DNA of 64,000 nucleotides from Pinirhizobacter soli. Its GTDB lineage: Bacteria > Pseudomonadota > Gammaproteobacteria > Xanthomonadales > Rhodanobacteraceae. Every line of letters starts with the position of its first letter. Position 1 is the first letter of the stretch. Where the stretch lies: contig NZ_JADZLQ010000001.1 of the NCBI RefSeq assembly GCF_015905305.1, forward strand, positions 2,008,599 to 2,072,598, given 5' to 3'. Of the stretch, positions 1-8,603 are shown piece by piece. Position numbers and translations under genes: made by a program. The notes beneath the pieces were generated by a model that saw only the letters and a program-made list of their open reading frames with translations, ran no database searches and was not told where the DNA came from.

Positions 1-59
1 CTCGCTAAATCCAAGGCATGCAGGTTATATGCCGACCCCGCCAAACTGAACGACGCGGC

Positions 60-788
60 ATGACGACCACCCGGGTGTTACTGCGGATGGCAGGCGTGGC
101 GCGGCGCCGGGCGGGTCGGGTGGCCGTGGACGACCTGAACCTGTCTTTGGCGCGGGGCGAGGTGCTGGGCCTGCTCGGGGTCAACGGCGCCGGCAAATCG
201 ACCACCCTGGCCATGGTGGCCGGTGCCCTGCGCCCGGATGCCGGGACCATCGAACTGGATGGGCAGGACTTCATCGACCGTCCTGAAATCGGTCGGCAGC
301 TGGTGGGTTGGCTGCCGGAAACTGCCCCGCTGTGGCCAGAACTGACGGTCCGGGAACACCTGCAGGCCTCCGCCAGCTTGCGTGGGTTACGCGGCAAGGC
401 CCCGGTCGAGGCCGTGATCGAGCGGCTCGCCCTGGGTCCGATGGCCCGACGCGTGGCGGGCGTGCTGTCCCAGGGCCAGCGCCAGCGCCTGGGCCTGGCC
501 TGCGCGCTGCTGCACGATCCGGCCCTGCTGGTGCTGGACGAACCGGCCAATGCCCTGGATCCGGTACAGACCGCCGAGCTTCGCAGCATCATCGCCGAGC
601 GCGCCGCAGCCGGTTGCGCGGTCATCCTTTCCACGCACGTGCTGGCCGAGGTCACGGCCGTATGCACGCGCGCGGCCATCTTGCACCAGGGTCGCCTGCG
701 CCATGACGGGCCACTGACCAGCGATGCCGACCGCCAGGCCCTGGACAAGACGTTCTTCACCATCGCCACCAGCGCGGAGGCTGCATGA
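60..788 (+). CDS. ABC transporter ATP-binding protein (GldA-like)
   Basis: This is the ATPase subunit of a type-2 ABC exporter. The 242-residue protein has a Walker A (GVNGAGKST) near residue 42, a signature motif written LSQGQ instead of LSGGQ, and a Walker B followed by the D-loop (LLVLDEPANALD). An upstream in-frame ATG exists at position 18, but the start at 60 gives the usual family N-terminus. The stop overlaps the next start (ATGA), so it is translationally coupled to the permease. With the two following genes it matches the GldA-GldF-GldG arrangement. The exported substrate is unknown. Promoter and any upstream partner lie outside the window. Confidence 0.88.
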   Translation: MTTTRVLLRMAGVARRRAGRVAVDDLNLSLARGEVLGLLGVNGAGKSTTLAMVAGALRPDAGTIELDGQDFIDRPEIGRQLVGWLPETAPLWPELTVREHLQASASLRGLRGKAPVEAVIERLALGPMARRVAGVLSQGQRQRLGLACALLHDPALLVLDEPANALDPVQTAELRSIIAERAAAGCAVILSTHVLAEVTAVCTRAAILHQGRLRHDGPLTSDADRQALDKTFFTIATSAEAA

Positions 789-1546
789 GCATCGCCGCGG
801 TCGCCCACCTTGAACTGCGTCGCCTGCGCGTGCGCCCCCTGGCCTGGCTGCTGGCCGCCCTCACCCTCGGCTGGCTGGCATGGCGGTATCTGTTCCTGCT
901 GGACACCTTCATGAAGATGCAGGTGAAGCTGGCGGCGATGGCCGATGGTCCGGGCTTTACGGACCTCGTCGCCGTGCCGCTGCTGGCGGAGTTGCTGCAG
1001 TTGTCCTTCGTGGTGGTGCCGTTGATGACGATGACGCTCATTGCCAGTGACCGCCGCCAGGGCACGCTTCCCCTGCTGCTTTCCACCGGCCAGCCGCCCT
1101 CGCATATCGTACTGGGCAAGTACCTGGCCGCTCTGTGCTGGCTGGCGCTGTGGCTGTTGCTGGCGCTGGCGATGCCGCTGGCATTGGCAGGCTCGGTGCA
1201 CCTGGACCTGGACCTGGGCAAGCTTGCCGCCGCCACCCTGGGCTGCGCGCTGATGATGGCGACGCTCGCTGCCATCGGTATCGCCTGCTCGGCCTTTACC
1301 TCGCAGGCCGCCCTGGCGGCCGTGGCCGCACTGATCATAGCGCTGGCGCTGTGGACGGTGAACTCAGGTGCGCGCGCTGCCGGCGTTGAGGGTGGATTCC
1401 TCGACTGGCTGGCTATGAGCACTCATCTACAGATCATGGCGCGTGGCGTGGTGGGGACGAACGACATCGCTTGGTTCGGGATCGTAATCGTAGTGTCGCT
1501 GGCATTGGCCAGCCGGCGCCTGGCCGACGAGCGGGGGCGCCGCTGA
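785..1546 (+). CDS. ABC transporter permease (GldF-like, ABC-2 type)
   Basis: A 253-residue polytopic membrane protein with about six hydrophobic segments, the expected partner of the upstream ATPase. It overlaps that ATPase by four bases at its start, and its TGA overlaps the ATG of the following gene by one base. ABC-2 permeases of this size form the membrane channel of exporters. In Bacteroidetes the corresponding GldF works with GldA and GldG in gliding. Xanthomonadales do not glide that way, so the role here is open; an envelope export or assembly function is an inference. Confidence 0.85.
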   Translation: MSIAAVAHLELRRLRVRPLAWLLAALTLGWLAWRYLFLLDTFMKMQVKLAAMADGPGFTDLVAVPLLAELLQLSFVVVPLMTMTLIASDRRQGTLPLLLSTGQPPSHIVLGKYLAALCWLALWLLLALAMPLALAGSVHLDLDLGKLAAATLGCALMMATLAAIGIACSAFTSQAALAAVAALIIALALWTVNSGARAAGVEGGFLDWLAMSTHLQIMARGVVGTNDIAWFGIVIVVSLALASRRLADERGRR

Positions 1547-2892
1547 TGCGCCGCCTTGAAAGCTGGATCTTTGCGTTGGCCCTGCTGGTGGCGGCTGCCT
1601 GCGTCGGCTTCTTTACTTCGCGGTATGCGGTGCGCGCCGACTGGAGCACCGGCGGCCGCGCCTCGATCGCGGCGGAAAGCCAGGCCGTGCTCGACCGCCT
1701 GCCGGGGCCTGTGGAAGTGGTGAGCTATGCCAGCCCTTCTGGTGAGCTGCGCGCAAATATCGGCGCCTTCATGGAGCGCTACCAGCGCGCCAAACGCGAC
1801 CTCACGCTTCGTTTCGTCGATCCGGAAAAAGATCCCGCCGCCATGCGCGAACTGGGCATCAGCAACGACGGCGCGATGATCATCCACTACAAGAACCGCG
1901 TGCAGCGCCTGGACGACTCGCTCACCGAACGCTCCATGAGCAATGCCCTGGAGCGGCTGGCGCGCGGCGGCGAGCGCATCGTCGGCTTCGTCACCGGCGA
2001 TGGCGAGCGCCTGCCCGGCGGTAAGGCCAATGCAGACTTGGGCACGTTCATGACGCAGTTCGAGGCACGGGGCCTGCGCTCGGTGCCGCTGAATTTCGGC
2101 CAGGTCCAGGCCGTGCCCGAGCATACGGACCTGGTGGTGCTTGCCAGCCCCTCCGCGCCGCTATCGCCCGCCGCGGTACAGGCGCTGGTGGACTACGTCG
2201 GCAACGGCGGCAACCTGCTATGGCTCGCCGAGCCGGGCGACCTGGACCTGGGCGTGAAACCGCTGGCCGATGCCCTGGGCGTGCGCCTGCTGCCGGGTGT
2301 GCTGGTGGATGGCCAGGGCGCCAGCTTGAATCTGACCGACCCGCGGCAGATCGTGCAGGTGAGTTACCCGCCGCACCCGATCACGCATGGCTTCACCCTC
2401 ACCACGCTGTTCCCGCAGGCGGCGGGCCTGGCCAAGGTGTCGGGCACCGACTGGACGGTGGCCGCTTTCCTTCGCACCGGCGAGCAAAGCTGGACGGCCT
2501 TCCACGGCATCGCCAACGACCAGCCGTCCACCATCCGCTACGACGCCGCGGCGGGCGAACTTCGCGGCCCCCTGGATTTCGGCTTTGCACAAACGCGCCT
2601 GTCGCCCAGCCCTGAGAAGAACGAGCAGCGCGTGGTGGTGGTGGGTGACGGCGATTTCCTTGCCAATACCTTCGTCGGCAACGGCGGCAACCGGGCCCTG
2701 GGCGAACGCATCTTCGACTGGCTGCTGGGCGACGACGCACTGGTGGCTTTGCCGCCGCGCGGCGCTCCCGATCGCGTCCTGGAACTGACGCAGGCGCGCC
2801 TGGATGTGTTGACCCTGGTCTTCCTCGTGGGGTTGCCCGTGTTTTTGGCTGCCATGGGCGGATTCATCGCGTGGCGGCGGCGGCGCCGGTGA
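1546..2892 (+). CDS. GldG-like ABC auxiliary protein
   Basis: A 448-residue protein anchored by an N-terminal hydrophobic segment (residues about 8-25) and a C-terminal one (about 420-442) ending in a run of arginines, with a large extracytoplasmic region between them. This topology matches the ABC_transp_aux/GldG family (also related to intraflagellar-transport-like domains). The ATG at 1546 sits in the stop of the permease gene; an in-frame start 75 bases upstream would lie inside the permease and is not used here. Proteins of this type accompany GldA/GldF-type exporters and are thought to handle or gate the substrate on the periplasmic side. Confidence 0.82.
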   Translation: MRRLESWIFALALLVAAACVGFFTSRYAVRADWSTGGRASIAAESQAVLDRLPGPVEVVSYASPSGELRANIGAFMERYQRAKRDLTLRFVDPEKDPAAMRELGISNDGAMIIHYKNRVQRLDDSLTERSMSNALERLARGGERIVGFVTGDGERLPGGKANADLGTFMTQFEARGLRSVPLNFGQVQAVPEHTDLVVLASPSAPLSPAAVQALVDYVGNGGNLLWLAEPGDLDLGVKPLADALGVRLLPGVLVDGQGASLNLTDPRQIVQVSYPPHPITHGFTLTTLFPQAAGLAKVSGTDWTVAAFLRTGEQSWTAFHGIANDQPSTIRYDAAAGELRGPLDFGFAQTRLSPSPEKNEQRVVVVGDGDFLANTFVGNGGNRALGERIFDWLLGDDALVALPPRGAPDRVLELTQARLDVLTLVFLVGLPVFLAAMGGFIAWRRRRR

Positions 2893-3371
2893 AGCGGCAG
2901 ACGCTTCGGCGCCTGACCATGGTCACCGTGGTCGCCTTCCTGGCCGCGGCGATGTGGCTGCAGGTGCACCGCGACAACAGCCGCGCGCAACAGCAGATGC
3001 TCTCGGCGCTGGACGAGGCCAACATCACGCATGTCGAGCTGGCCTTCCGCGGCGGACCGCGGACATCCTGGACCCGGCGCGACGGTACCTGGAGGCTGGA
3101 TGGCTCCCCGGGCACCGCCGTGGACCAGGGGCGCCTTGAGGATCTGGTCAACCTGGCCGTGGCGCCCGTGGCCAGTTGGCGGCCGGTAAGCGATTTCGAC
3201 GTCACCAAGCTCGGCCTGGCACCGCCCCTGGCCACTCTGCGGCTGGACGACACCACGCTGGAATTCGGCGAACCGGCGGCCATCGGCCAGCTCCGCTACG
3301 CCCGCGTGGGCGAGCGCATCGCGCTGATCCCCCTGCAGGCCCTGCCCCGGCCGGACAAAGCCACGCACTAG
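2889..3371 (+). CDS. DUF4340-like membrane-anchored protein
   Basis: About 160 residues with one N-terminal transmembrane segment and a soluble periplasmic part. The layout resembles DUF4340 proteins, which usually follow GldG-like genes. The chosen GTG at 2889 overlaps the stop of the previous gene (GTGA); another in-frame GTG lies at 2871. Family members are often about twice this long, so this is a short version. It closes the four-gene operon; the next gene has its own promoter. Function is unknown beyond the association with the exporter. Confidence 0.7.
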   Translation: MKRQTLRRLTMVTVVAFLAAAMWLQVHRDNSRAQQQMLSALDEANITHVELAFRGGPRTSWTRRDGTWRLDGSPGTAVDQGRLEDLVNLAVAPVASWRPVSDFDVTKLGLAPPLATLRLDDTTLEFGEPAAIGQLRYARVGERIALIPLQALPRPDKATH

Positions 3372-3416
3372 CAACGCAACGTTCTGATGACAGGCATGGA
3401 GCGATGATGGACGGCC

Positions 3417-3444
3417 TTGCCATCCACCGGGCCGAGCCTATATC
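3417..3444 (+). promoter_or_regulatory. Candidate sigma-70 promoter of gnd
   Basis: A -35 box TTGCCA (3417-3422, five of six consensus bases) and a -10 box TATATC (3439-3444, four of six) are separated by 16 bases, about 39 bases before the gnd start. A ribosome site GGAG lies at 3469-3472. This is pattern matching only. Confidence 0.45.
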
Positions 3445-3482
3445 GAACCGGTCCCCCTATTCCTTCCCGGAGCTTAAATCCC

Positions 3483-4889
3483 ATGAGCAAGCAAGCCATC
3501 GGCGTGGTCGGACTGGCCGTGATGGGCCGCAACCTGGCGCTCAACATCGAAAGCCGCGGTCATGCCGTGTCGGTGTTCAACCGCAGCCGGGAACGCACCG
3601 ACGATATGCTGAAGTCCTTCCCCGGCAAGAAGCTGGTGGGCACTTATTCACCGGAGGAATTCGTCCAGTCGCTGGAAAAGCCGCGCCGCATCCTGTTGAT
3701 GGTGAAGGCAGGTGGTGCCACCGATGACACCATCGCCGAACTCCTTCCGCTGCTGGACAAGGGCGACGTGTTGATCGACGGCGGCAATACCTTCTTCAAG
3801 GACACCATTCGCCGCAACGAGGAATTGGCCGCGCACGGCATCCATTTCATCGGCACGGGTGTATCCGGTGGCGAGGAAGGCGCGCTGCATGGTCCGTCGA
3901 TCATGCCCGGTGGCCAGAAGGAAGCCTACGACCTGGTGGCGCCGATCCTTACCGAAATCGCAGCGCGCGCGCCCGACGGCGAGCCCTGCGTGTCGTACAT
4001 GGGGCCCGGCGGCGCCGGCCACTACGTCAAGATGGTCCACAACGGTATCGAGTACGGCGACATGCAGCTGATCGCCGAGAGCTATGCCGTACTCAAGGGC
4101 GTGCTGGGACTCTCCAACGACGAACTGGCCAAGGTGTACACCGAGTGGAACAAAGGCGAGCTCGACAGTTACCTGATCGAGATCACCTCGCGCATTTTTG
4201 CCAAGAAGGATGACAGGACGGGTAAAGACCTCGTCGATGTGATCCTCGACCGCGCCGCCCAGAAAGGCACCGGCAAATGGACCAGCCAGAGTGCGCTGGA
4301 CTTGGGCGTACCGCTGCAGCTGATCACCGAAGCGGTGTTCGCGCGCGTGCTATCATCGATGAAGGATGAGCGCGTTGCCGCCAGCAAGAAACTGACCGGC
4401 CCCACGGCCACTCCGCCTCGCGATCGGGAAGCACTGGTGGAATCAGTGCGCAAGGCGCTGTACTTCAGCAAGATCGTGTCCTATGCGCAGGGCTTCGCCC
4501 AGTTGCGGGCTGCCTCGGCCGAGTACCAATGGAACCTCAATTACGGCGAGATCGCCAAGGTATTCCGTGCCGGCTGCATCATCCGCGCCCGCTTCCTGCA
4601 GAAGATCACCGATGCCTATGCGAAGGAAGCGGACCTCACCAACCTGCTGATGGCGCCCTATTTTTCCGACATCGCGGAGAAGTACCAGGATGCCCTGCGC
4701 GAAGTGGTGGTGGCCGCCGTGCAGGCAGGCGTGCCGGTGCCGTGCTTCTCCTCGGCCATTGCCTATTTCGATGGCTATCGCACTGAAACATTGCCTGCGA
4801 ACCTGATCCAGGCCCAGCGTGACCTCTTCGGTGCGCATACGTTCGAGCGTATCGATGACAAGGGCAGTTTCCATGCCGACTGGAGCTGA
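3483..4889 (+). CDS. gnd: 6-phosphogluconate dehydrogenase, decarboxylating
   Basis: Oxidises 6-phosphogluconate to ribulose 5-phosphate plus CO2 with NADP+, in the oxidative pentose phosphate pathway in the cytoplasm. The 468-residue length is typical of the dimeric long-form enzyme. The N-terminus carries the dinucleotide-binding [10 protein letters not shown] motif, the middle carries the catalytic region [15 protein letters not shown] with the general-base lysine, and the C-terminus retains the all-helical domain. The start at 3483 is chosen because the Rossmann strand begins five residues later and a GGAG ribosome site precedes it. mutM follows after eight bases, so the two probably share a transcript. 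No zwf or pgl is in the window. Confidence 0.97.
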   Translation: MSKQAIGVVGLAVMGRNLALNIESRGHAVSVFNRSRERTDDMLKSFPGKKLVGTYSPEEFVQSLEKPRRILLMVKAGGATDDTIAELLPLLDKGDVLIDGGNTFFKDTIRRNEELAAHGIHFIGTGVSGGEEGALHGPSIMPGGQKEAYDLVAPILTEIAARAPDGEPCVSYMGPGGAGHYVKMVHNGIEYGDMQLIAESYAVLKGVLGLSNDELAKVYTEWNKGELDSYLIEITSRIFAKKDDRTGKDLVDVILDRAAQKGTGKWTSQSALDLGVPLQLITEAVFARVLSSMKDERVAASKKLTGPTATPPRDREALVESVRKALYFSKIVSYAQGFAQLRAASAEYQWNLNYGEIAKVFRAGCIIRARFLQKITDAYAKEADLTNLLMAPYFSDIAEKYQDALREVVVAAVQAGVPVPCFSSAIAYFDGYRTETLPANLIQAQRDLFGAHTFERIDDKGSFHADWS

Positions 4890-4897
4890 GCCGCACC

Positions 4898-5710
4898 GTG
4901 CCTGAACTTCCCGAAGTGGAAACCACGCGGCGCGGGATCGCGCCGCACATCGTGGGCCGCAAGGTGGATCGTGTCGTGTTGCGGCGCGCGGACCTGCGTT
5001 GGCCGATCCCCACGGCCGTGGCCGCGCTCCTTCCCGGACAACGCATAGACGCGGTGGAACGGCGGGCGAAGTATCTGTTGATCCAGAGCCAGGCCGGCAC
5101 CGCCATCGTGCACCTGGGCATGACCGGCGTCCTTCGCGTGTTGCCCGACGACACTCCGCCAAACAAACACGACCACGTGGACATCGTGCTCGACTCGGGC
5201 GACATGCTTCGCTTCACCGACCCGCGCCGCTTTGGCAGCCTGCTATGGCAAGGACCGTTCGAGACGCATGAACTGCTGAAGAACCTGGGACCGGAGCCCC
5301 TCACCGACGACTTCGACGGCGATACGCTCTGGAACGCCTCACGCAGCCGCAGTGCGGCTGTGAAGACCCTGCTGATGGACAACGCCGTGGTGGTGGGCGT
5401 GGGCAATATCTACGCCAGCGAAGCGCTGTTCGCGGCAAAGATCGACCCTCGGCGCAAGGCCGGAACGATCTCCCGCGCCCGGTATGCAAGGCTTGCCACG
5501 GAGGTCAAACGCATCCTGGCCCATGCCATCGAACGCGGCGGGACCACCCTGCGCGATTTCCTCGCGCCGGACGGTGCACCGGGTTACTTCTTCCAGGAAC
5601 TCTTTGTGTATGGCCGGGAAGGCGAGCCATGCAAGGTGTGCGGCACGGGCATCCGGAATATCACGCTAGGGCAGCGCTCGACGTTCTACTGTCCGCGCTG
5701 CCAGTCGTGA
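4898..5710 (+). CDS. mutM: Formamidopyrimidine-DNA glycosylase (Fpg)
   Basis: Base-excision repair glycosylase/AP lyase that removes 8-oxoguanine and ring-opened purines. Initiation is at a GTG so that the processed protein begins PELPEVE, placing the catalytic proline and glutamate at residues 2 and 3 of the translated chain. Other family marks are the AKYLL lysine region, [16 protein letters not shown], and the C-terminal zinc finger (CKVC ... CPRC) at the end of the 270-residue protein. It lies eight bases after gnd and probably shares its promoter. Confidence 0.97.
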   Translation: MPELPEVETTRRGIAPHIVGRKVDRVVLRRADLRWPIPTAVAALLPGQRIDAVERRAKYLLIQSQAGTAIVHLGMTGVLRVLPDDTPPNKHDHVDIVLDSGDMLRFTDPRRFGSLLWQGPFETHELLKNLGPEPLTDDFDGDTLWNASRSRSAAVKTLLMDNAVVVGVGNIYASEALFAAKIDPRRKAGTISRARYARLATEVKRILAHAIERGGTTLRDFLAPDGAPGYFFQELFVYGREGEPCKVCGTGIRNITLGQRSTFYCPRCQS

Positions 5711-5722
5711 CACGCGCAGATG

Positions 5723-6502
5723 TCAGCTTCGGGCGTCAGGCCAGATCAGTTCGGCGTGGGTATTGTTGAAGGCAGGGTCGTCCTGCGAGCCGCCGACGTA
5801 GACGGTGACGTCTTCGCCCACGCCTTCGATATCCATGCCCTGTCCATCGACGAAGTGCGCGCCAAGGACCTGCATCTCCACCATCTTCTCGGCCAGGGTG
5901 CCTGCGCGACCGGCATCGTCCGTGGGCACATTGCGCAGGCTGATGTCCGGCCGGGCGAACTTGCGCATGCCGCGGGTGTGGATCCACTGGCGACCTGGGT
6001 TGTGTTCATCCTCGCTGCACAGGATCAACACGTGGTTGCGCGGCGGTGCACCGCCCTCCACCAGGTAGTGGCGGCGCCACTGGGTGGCCTCGTACAGCGA
6101 CATCACTTGCGGATCCACCACCACCGAACCACCGGCATCGAGCAGCGCCGCAACCACGCCGAGCGTGTCGCGCAGGTAGTCCAGGCTCGATGAGTCGTCC
6201 ACTTCACCTCGCACCGCCAGCACATGCGGCGCCTGGAGAGCGCGTTCGAAACCGGAGGGATTATCTTCCTTCAGGATCTCGCCCAGCACGCCTGAGAGTG
6301 GATAGCCCTCCCAGCGCGACAGCACGGCGTTCTGGTAGCGCTGAAGCTCGACGCCGGGCGGGAGACCGGCACTGTCGTACTTGCGCGCCGGTATGACGAT
6401 CTCCTCGGCGAAGCTGCCGAAGATGAAGAACAGCAGCATCGACTTGCCACCGGCTTGCTGGAAGTACGGCCGTGGCCAAGTGTTGAGCGGGGTATCGGTC
6501 AC
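5723..6502 (-). CDS. Conserved hypothetical protein
   Basis: A 259-residue soluble protein that I do not recognise. It starts at a GTG with an AGGAA ribosome site seven bases upstream. It has no signal peptide, and only one moderately hydrophobic stretch near residues 20-32. A TRGMRKFARPD segment in the last third and acidic patches near the C-terminus are its most distinctive features. It follows tdk on the same strand with a gap of nine bases, so they are probably co-transcribed, but this does not assign a role. Confidence 0.75.
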   Translation of the reverse strand: MTDTPLNTWPRPYFQQAGGKSMLLFFIFGSFAEEIVIPARKYDSAGLPPGVELQRYQNAVLSRWEGYPLSGVLGEILKEDNPSGFERALQAPHVLAVRGEVDDSSSLDYLRDTLGVVAALLDAGGSVVVDPQVMSLYEATQWRRHYLVEGGAPPRNHVLILCSEDEHNPGRQWIHTRGMRKFARPDISLRNVPTDDAGRAGTLAEKMVEMQVLGAHFVDGQGMDIEGVGEDVTVYVGGSQDDPAFNNTHAELIWPDARS

Positions 6503-6511
6503 GAGCGTTTC

Positions 6512-7144
6512 CTATGCATTGTTGCCCAGCGGCAGCACGGATTGCTGCAACTCGATGCGGCCGTCACCGGCGGTGATCTTCTTGAACTCGGCGCGACTGA
6601 CCGAGACATAGCGGTCGTTGCCGCCGATCTCAACCTGCGGGCCCTGGGTCACGGCGTGGCCCTGTTCATCCACGCGTACCACCATGGTTGCCTTGCGGCC
6701 GGTATGGCAGATCGTCTTGATTTCGTCGAGGTTGTCCGCCCAGGCCAGCAGGTACTTGCTGCCTTCGAACAACTCCCCGCGGAAGTCCGTGCGCAACCCG
6801 TAAGCCAGCACGGGTATGCCAAGGCGATCCACTACGTCTGAGAGTTGCCACACCTGGGCACGGCTCAAGAACTGGGCTTCATCTACCAGGACGCAGTGCA
6901 GCGCGCCACGCTCGGCTATATCGCCCTGCGTCATGGCCAGCAAATCCTCCTCGGAGGAAAACCGCCTTCCTGCGGCCTTCAGGCCGATGCGCGAGGCCAC
7001 CACGCCTTCGCCATAGCGATTGTCCAGCGCAGGCGTAAGGATAAGCGTGCGCATCCCGCGTTCATGGTAGTTGTGGGCGCTCTGCAGCAAGGTGGTGGTC
7101 TTGCCGGCATTCATCGCCGAATAATAGAAGTAGAGCTTCGCCAT
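6512..7144 (-). CDS. tdk: Thymidine kinase, type II
   Basis: Phosphorylates thymidine to dTMP with ATP in the salvage pathway. The 210-residue protein closely follows the bacterial type II family: P-loop MNAGKTT at residues 11-17, the DEAQF catalytic base region near residue 89, [10 protein letters not shown] around 115-124, and the lasso region ending [11 protein letters not shown]. Only one of the four usual structural zinc ligands is present (Cys146); the others are Thr148, Ser183 and Glu186. The enzyme should still be active because nucleotide-binding and catalytic residues are intact. It is upstream of the unknown gene at 5723. Confidence 0.95.
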   Translation of the reverse strand: MAKLYFYYSAMNAGKTTTLLQSAHNYHERGMRTLILTPALDNRYGEGVVASRIGLKAAGRRFSSEEDLLAMTQGDIAERGALHCVLVDEAQFLSRAQVWQLSDVVDRLGIPVLAYGLRTDFRGELFEGSKYLLAWADNLDEIKTICHTGRKATMVVRVDEQGHAVTQGPQVEIGGNDRYVSVSRAEFKKITAGDGRIELQQSVLPLGNNA

Positions 7145-7204
7145 CGCGCCATATTACCGTTTTGCGACGTGCTACCGGCAGCCTCCCCGGCCTGCGGGGA
7201 AATT

Positions 7205-8524
7205 TCAGTCAGCGGCGGCTTGGGAAAGCCGCAACTTGCGCTCGGCCCACCAGCGGCGCAGGTCCAGCGCCACGCCCACGCCATAGACCATCTTGAACAT
7301 CTGCAGCCGCAACCAGACCGGCCTTGAATCGTAGACGTCGCCGGCCAGCATGGAAATCACCCCCTGCTCCAGTTGCAGGGCGTTCCGGGGGTTGCGGAAT
7401 AGCTTGGTCATGACCGGGCCGTTGAAGCGGTAGATGAAAAAGGCGAAACGACGCATGCCCTTTCGTACGCGCCGCTGCATGCTCCGTTGCGCGGCGGCCT
7501 CGGACCTGGGCTCGCGCAAGGCGCGGTCCACTACGTCCACGGCTTGCTCGGCGCCGTTCATCGCCAGGTAAACACCGGATGAAAACACCGGGTCGAGGAA
7601 CGCGTAGGCGTCGCCGATGAGGATCCAGCCAGGACCTGCCATCGCCGAGGCGTCATAGGCGTAATTGCCGGTAACGCGCACCTCGTTATCGATAAGCGTG
7701 GCGCCGGCCAGGCGTTGCGCCAGCTGGACGTTGCCGTTGAGGGTGGCCATGAGGAAATCCACGTTCTGGCCGCGCCGTGTTTTCAGGTAATCCGGCCGGC
7801 ATACTGCACCCACGCTCATCACCCCGCCCGGTAGCGGGATCATCCACATCCAGCCGTGCTCGAAGCGATAGATGCTGATGTTTCCGGCGTCGTCCCCCGG
7901 GCGGTGTTCCGCACCAGAAAAATGACCGAAGATCGCCGCGCTCTGGTGCTCACGATTGCGCCGCCGAAGCTTCTTTTTCGATGCCATGAACCCATCGCGG
8001 CCGCTGGCATCTACCACGTACTTCGCGCGCACGGTATAGCTACCGCCATCGTCCGTCCGCACGCTGAGCGTGCTGTCCCGCGGGCCTGCCTGGTCGACGG
8101 CAAATACTTCCACGCCTTCGCGGGCATCGGCGCCGCACTGGCGGGCATGCTCGAAGAGCATCTTGTCGAAGTCCTGGCGGTATACCTGGTAGGCATGCGG
8201 CGGACTGGACCCCAGGGCGCGGTCAAAAGCGAACGTGCTGTAGCCGGCCGGCGTGTCGGATTCGAAATCCGCTCCGCGCTTGTGTACGCCGATGGCGCGT
8301 ACCTTGTCCAGAACGCCAAGCCGTTCGAACAGCGGCAGGTTCATCGGCAACAGCGACTCACCGATGTGGAAGCGGGGATGGTGCGCTTTCTCCAGGACCA
8401 CCACGCGGTAGCCGCGCCTGGTCAGCAGGGCCGCGGCCGTACTGCCGCCCGGACCGCCGCCGATCACGGCAATATCGCACTGCACGTCGTTTTCCATCTG
8501 TGCAACAGCCATCGTCCGCTCCAT
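7205..8524 (-). CDS. FAD-dependent oxidoreductase, flavin halogenase-like
   Basis: A 439-residue flavoprotein of the tryptophan-halogenase/geranylgeranyl-reductase superfamily. It has a GxGxxG dinucleotide motif (IGGGPGGS, residues 21-28), a PRFHIGESLLP segment, a lysine at 82 (GVHKRGADF) at the position of the halogenase catalytic lysine, a WxWxIP signature (residues 225-230), and the second FAD motif GDAYAFLDPVFSSG. The last two marks are typical of flavin-dependent halogenases acting on carrier-bound or phenolic substrates. Hydroxylase or reductase relatives can share parts of this. No biosynthetic cluster is adjacent. ATG codons at 8512 and 8497 are alternative starts. Confidence 0.8.
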   Translation of the reverse strand: MERTMAVAQMENDVQCDIAVIGGGPGGSTAAALLTRRGYRVVVLEKAHHPRFHIGESLLPMNLPLFERLGVLDKVRAIGVHKRGADFESDTPAGYSTFAFDRALGSSPPHAYQVYRQDFDKMLFEHARQCGADAREGVEVFAVDQAGPRDSTLSVRTDDGGSYTVRAKYVVDASGRDGFMASKKKLRRRNREHQSAAIFGHFSGAEHRPGDDAGNISIYRFEHGWMWMIPLPGGVMSVGAVCRPDYLKTRRGQNVDFLMATLNGNVQLAQRLAGATLIDNEVRVTGNYAYDASAMAGPGWILIGDAYAFLDPVFSSGVYLAMNGAEQAVDVVDRALREPRSEAAAQRSMQRRVRKGMRRFAFFIYRFNGPVMTKLFRNPRNALQLEQGVISMLAGDVYDSRPVWLRLQMFKMVYGVGVALDLRRWWAERKLRLSQAAAD

Positions 8525-8603
8525 TGTCCGCCATCGAAGGCGGGGGCCTTGCGTCTGCTACCATGGCCCCTCGCACCACATCCTGCCGTGAAACCTTTCG
8601 TCC

